Part shown: piece after piece, positions 5,762 through 8,557 of the stretch | How positions within the stretch are numbered: the stretch's first letter is position 1 | Layout: each line of letters opens with the position of its first letter | Program-made: the position numbers and the translations under genes | Assembly (NCBI GenBank): GCA_011371325.1 | Contig: DRQV01000129.1 | Span: 1-8,557 of the forward strand | Length of the DNA stretch: 8,557 nt | Source of the DNA: Thioploca sp. | GTDB lineage: Bacteria > Pseudomonadota > Gammaproteobacteria > Beggiatoales > Beggiatoaceae | Reading direction: 5' to 3' | The notes under the pieces: model-generated | Told to the model about the DNA's origin: nothing | The model's input: the letters and a program-made list of their open reading frames with translations, nothing else | The model's database searches: none

Positions 5762-6706
5762 TCTATTTAAAATGCTTGAATATTTTTGGGTGGAATATTC
5801 AATAAACCTACCATAATTTTGAATTTCGTCTGTAAAAACTTCCCCAAAATATTGAATAATATTAGTTAGATTTGAAAATTCAAATTCAATCGTATTATTA
5901 AAAATAAATGTAGCATTTCCCGATAAAAATACCGAATATTTATCTTTATCAATAAGTTTTGGAGTACATATTACCATCCCTCCACGGTTATAAACATTGA
6001 TAGGTTTATTAAATGAATTATGTCCTAACAAACAGGTAACTAATGAAGAAGCCGACATACCACTACCACAGGAATTAGTCAAACCAACTCCTCGTTCATA
6101 AGTTCTAACATAAATTGAATTTGAATCAAGGATTTTACAAAAATTTACATTAGTACCATCAGGAATTTTATCTGGTAATTGATTAGCTAATTTACCAATT
6201 TTCTCTAATTCAGAGTCAGAAATATCATTAATTATTGCTACTAAATGGGGATTAGGCATATTTATAGCCGTAAACGATAAGTTATTATCTATGGTATCTA
6301 CCAGTTTAGGAATACTAGTCAAAGAAATAATATTTAATTCTGCTTGATAGGTTGGTAAATTTGGGTAAATATCAATATCCTTAAATACTTGAGAAACTCC
6401 TTTCAAGGTTTCAATCGATACCGAACTTTTAGCAAATAATTCACAAGCAAATCTTCCTATACATCTCAGACCGTTACCACATATTTCTGCTTCTGAACCA
6501 TCTGGATTAAACATTCGCATTTTTCCATTAGCAATATTGCTAGCTTGAAAAAATAAAATGCCATCAGCGCCTATATTATTATCTCTATCACAAAATAACT
6601 TTGCCAATACAATGCGTTGCTGTTCAGTAAATAACAGTTCCTCATATTCATCAATGAGAAAAAAATCATTGCTAGAACCATGACATTTTAGTATATTAAA
6701 TTGCAT
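5759..6706 (-). CDS. dapF: Diaminopimelate epimerase family protein
   Basis: The family interconverts LL- and meso-diaminopimelate, in lysine and peptidoglycan synthesis, using two cysteines without cofactor. All core motifs are present in this 315-residue protein: GSSNDFF (10-16), FNPDGSEAEICGNGLRC (66-82, catalytic Cys76), MPNPH (150-154), TNVNF (185-189), and ERGVGLTNSCGSGMSAS (204-220, catalytic Cys213, substrate residues E204 and R205). Usual DapF reads GxGET before the second cysteine; here it is GVGLT. The SSNDFFLID start, GVG-(L/F)-T-N form, MSAS ending and a tail of about 35 extra residues after position 280 recall Lactobacillales DapF; typical proteobacterial forms have about 275 residues. 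Possible transfer, or an epimerase or racemase with another substrate, should be kept in mind. The ATG lies 5 nt after the DUF3467 stop, so the genes are cotranscribed; no ribosome binding site is obvious. Confidence 0.85.
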   Translation of the reverse strand: MQFNILKCHGSSNDFFLIDEYEELLFTEQQRIVLAKLFCDRDNNIGADGILFFQASNIANGKMRMFNPDGSEAEICGNGLRCIGRFACELFAKSSVSIETLKGVSQVFKDIDIYPNLPTYQAELNIISLTSIPKLVDTIDNNLSFTAINMPNPHLVAIINDISDSELEKIGKLANQLPDKIPDGTNVNFCKILDSNSIYVRTYERGVGLTNSCGSGMSASSLVTCLLGHNSFNKPINVYNRGGMVICTPKLIDKDKYSVFLSGNATFIFNNTIEFEFSNLTNIIQYFGEVFTDEIQNYGRFIEYSTQKYSSILNR

Positions 6707-6711
6707 AATAT

Positions 6712-6990
6712 TCAGTGAATAACTTTATCTAATGACTTAGAATTAGTTATCTTATTGCTTTCTGACAAAGCTTGATTGATTAAATTAGCTAGATTTTTGG
6801 CTCCAGTAGCAGTTAGAGCAATCCTAGTGTGTACTGGTAAATAAGATGTGTCTTTATCTGGTAAACCGCCAGAGGAAAAGTTAATAATAACTTCTTCACC
6901 ATTAGTACTTATAACAAATTGAGAGGCATACAAAGCAGTCGTTTGTTCATAACGAAGTTGTAATTGTGGAATTTTAGTTTCTTCAGGCAT
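6712..6990 (-). CDS. DUF3467-type small protein
   Basis: This 92-residue soluble protein has the core LRYEQTTALYASQFVIST (12-29), EEVIINFSSG (32-41) and LPVHTRIALTATGAKNLANL (51-70). The order of YA(S/N)xxxV, an alternating beta segment, then RIxLTxxxAKxL matches the DUF3467 family as I recall it, whose function is not known to me. The last 20 residues are polar and probably disordered. It lies 29 bp after the histidine kinase stop and 5 bp before dapF, so it is the middle gene of a likely operon. No membrane segment, signal peptide or recognisable catalytic motif is seen. The ATG at 6990 has no good Shine-Dalgarno site, and start choice rests on the conserved region beginning just after it. 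Confidence 0.75.
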   Translation of the reverse strand: MPEETKIPQLQLRYEQTTALYASQFVISTNGEEVIINFSSGGLPDKDTSYLPVHTRIALTATGAKNLANLINQALSESNKITNSKSLDKVIH

Positions 6991-7019
6991 AATTATTTTA
7001 AGTAAATAGATTAGAAAAT

Positions 7020-8557
7020 TTATGATTGATCAGTACTAGCTAATTTAAAACATACATTACCAGCGGTATTTTCAACAATTTGTAAATCATAACCAGTATG
7101 AATTAAATGTTTAACAACATGATATAAACCAATTCCAAAACCATCTTTAGAAGGTACATGTTGATTAAATAAATTATCAAATATTTCATCTGGTATTTTA
7201 CTACCATTATCAAATACTGTCAGTTGTAAATTACGTTGATTAACATATAATGACACTTCAATTTTTAATTCTGGTTCTCGTTTACGTTTCATGATAGCGT
7301 TTTGCAATAAATTCTCAGCAACATTATCAAATAAATCTTCTGGAATAAGAGCATTATCATTATCTATATTAGTATGAAAATCAATCTGACTTTTACGGTA
7401 GCGAGCTTGTAGATTACTCCACCATAAATTAATCGGCACATTGGAATAAGAAAATTCAGCTGGTTTTTGTAACTTATCCAAAGTTCTCTTTAAGCGTTGA
7501 GTCAAATGAGGTAATTGGCCTTGCAATAATCTTTGAGTATCATCATGTTTTGAAGGAGGATAAATTTCTATTGCTGATGTGATAGCGTGCAAAGATTGTA
7601 ACAAGTTTTTAATATCATGAGTAAGTTTAGCTCCAGTTTCATGAATAGCTTGTAAATGAGCTTGTTGAGCAAAAGCAGCTTCACGTCGTTTAGTTTGATG
7701 AAAATATTCTAATAATTGGGCTAAAATTTTAATTTGAAAAGCATGACTGACGCTAATTCTATAACGAGAGTACACTGTAATTTCGAGTGATTGGACTGTG
7801 ATAACAAATTTTTGATGGGCAATAACTCCTAGCATATTTTCACCATATAAAGAGTGCCAAGCGATTCCAGTTACCCAAGGCAAAGCTAATAACTGTTCAA
7901 ATCCAGCTTGTAAAAATTCTGGTGGGGTTAAATTTTTATGATGAATTGGTTGAGCTAAATGTTCTATCCATTGTTCAAAAGAACTACCAATATTATATAA
8001 ATGTCGTGTCCATAAGGATTCAGTTCCTTCTTCTCCAATTAGCATAACCCATAGCCAACTTACTATTAAAATAAATAAAACTATGGCTAATGTTATTTGA
8101 AAAACCGCTATTGGCATAATGACTTGAGTAGCTAAATTGATAACTAAACTACCTAAAGTTATAATTATAATTGTCATAGAAATCGTTAAACCATGAAAAA
8201 AATTAATATAATAACGATGTTCACGGCTATCATCAGTACTTATTAGCAAAAATAACATTGGAATAAATAATATTCCATATTGAAACCAAATATTGGTTGT
8301 GAATAGATAAACTTGTTCGTCAATAATAAATAATCGGCTGAAAGCAATAAATAATACCTCTATACTTAAAAATATAATTGCTATTAAATTAACGGTTTTA
8401 TCAATTGGTTTAACTAAATCACGCCCACCAAGCAAGCCTAATAAAATAATTTGCCAAAGCAATAATAAGAGTATATTAGGAAAAATTAAGAATATACAAA
8501 TTGCTATAATGAAAAATATTTTGTATTTAATTCCATGAACGTTTAATCTACTCCATA
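7020..8557 (-). CDS. Membrane sensor histidine kinase (N-terminus beyond window edge)
   Basis: The frame is open from the window edge to the TAA at 7022-7020, giving 511 complete residues. No ATG or GTG is found in frame near the N-terminus; the TTG at 8462 falls inside a hydrophobic segment and has no ribosome site, so I treat the gene as truncated by the window. Numbering from the edge, hydrophobic stretches lie at about 12-42, 54-76, 88-107, 119-139 and 143-173. A cytoplasmic GAF-like region follows at about 210-285, ending in a helical linker. The H-box is LTHDIKNLL with phosphoacceptor His313. The ATP-binding domain has the N-box ENLLQNA (414-420), DNGSKIP (449-455) and GFGIGLY (472-478). 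The signal sensed is unknown. No response regulator is in the window; one may lie further upstream. Downstream genes DUF3467 and dapF appear cotranscribed. Confidence 0.9.
   Translation of the reverse strand, partial: WSRLNVHGIKYKIFFIIAICIFLIFPNILLLLLWQIILLGLLGGRDLVKPIDKTVNLIAIIFLSIEVLFIAFSRLFIIDEQVYLFTTNIWFQYGILFIPMLFLLISTDDSREHRYYINFFHGLTISMTIIIITLGSLVINLATQVIMPIAVFQITLAIVLFILIVSWLWVMLIGEEGTESLWTRHLYNIGSSFEQWIEHLAQPIHHKNLTPPEFLQAGFEQLLALPWVTGIAWHSLYGENMLGVIAHQKFVITVQSLEITVYSRYRISVSHAFQIKILAQLLEYFHQTKRREAAFAQQAHLQAIHETGAKLTHDIKNLLQSLHAITSAIEIYPPSKHDDTQRLLQGQLPHLTQRLKRTLDKLQKPAEFSYSNVPINLWWSNLQARYRKSQIDFHTNIDNDNALIPEDLFDNVAENLLQNAIMKRKREPELKIEVSLYVNQRNLQLTVFDNGSKIPDEIFDNLFNQHVPSKDGFGIGLYHVVKHLIHTGYDLQIVENTAGNVCFKLASTDQS

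Noticed and set aside
8460..8462. TTG as start codon of the histidine kinase
   Set aside because: The frame stays open to the window edge, the TTG is inside a membrane segment and lacks a ribosome site, so a start outside the window is more likely.
8498..8510. AAATTGCTATAAT as a plus-strand antisense promoter inside the kinase gene
   Set aside because: It matches the extended -10 pattern, but it lies within coding sequence near the window edge and nothing downstream on the plus strand is visible.
1..8557. CRISPR array, tRNA, rRNA, insertion sequence or phage attachment site
   Set aside because: No regularly spaced repeats, no GC-rich cloverleaf-like segment, no transposase or integrase frame and no long terminal repeats were seen on either strand.

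Overview
The window is AT-rich (roughly one third G+C by eye) and carries seven protein-coding genes, two of them cut by the window edges. The gene content fits a low-GC Gram-negative bacterium, probably a proteobacterium. The evidence is a YadH-like ABC-2 permease, an HD hydrolase of a type known from proteobacteria and cyanobacteria, a multi-pass membrane sensor histidine kinase, and membrane glycosyltransferases. The taxon is an inference with modest confidence. The DapF looks more like the Lactobacillales form than the usual proteobacterial form.

Layout. At the left edge an HD-domain phosphohydrolase (1-545, minus) runs out of the window and lacks its C-terminus. A 413-bp AT-rich intergenic region follows, holding divergent promoter candidates, a two-level stem-loop and a perfect 16-bp palindrome. 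Next come three plus-strand glycosyltransferase genes. A GT87-like GT-C enzyme (959-2149) and a second large GT-C-like membrane enzyme (2154-3722) are separated by 4 bp. A cytosolic GT4 enzyme (3787-4878) appears to have its own extended -10 promoter, placed so close to the ATG that the mRNA would be leaderless. Convergent to these is a minus-strand block, in transcription order: sensor histidine kinase (8557-7020, N-terminus outside the window), a 92-residue DUF3467-type protein (6990-6712), a DapF-family epimerase (6706-5759) and a YadH-like ABC-2 permease (5682-4921). A long AT-rich hairpin lies over the dapF stop codon, between dapF and the permease.

How the genes may work together. The three plus-strand enzymes look like part of a glycan or glycolipid assembly pathway: GT4 would act at the cytosolic face with a nucleotide-sugar donor, and the two GT-C enzymes outside with lipid-linked sugars. 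The YadH-type permease needs an ATPase partner that is not in the window. The kinase, DUF3467 protein and epimerase are packed like an operon, which is an uncommon mixture of signalling and cell-wall or lysine metabolism. No response regulator, tRNA, rRNA, CRISPR array, insertion sequence or integrase was seen. I found no clearly new multi-gene system. The points most worth checking are the kinase-DUF3467-epimerase cluster, the leaderless-start geometry and the intergenic structures.
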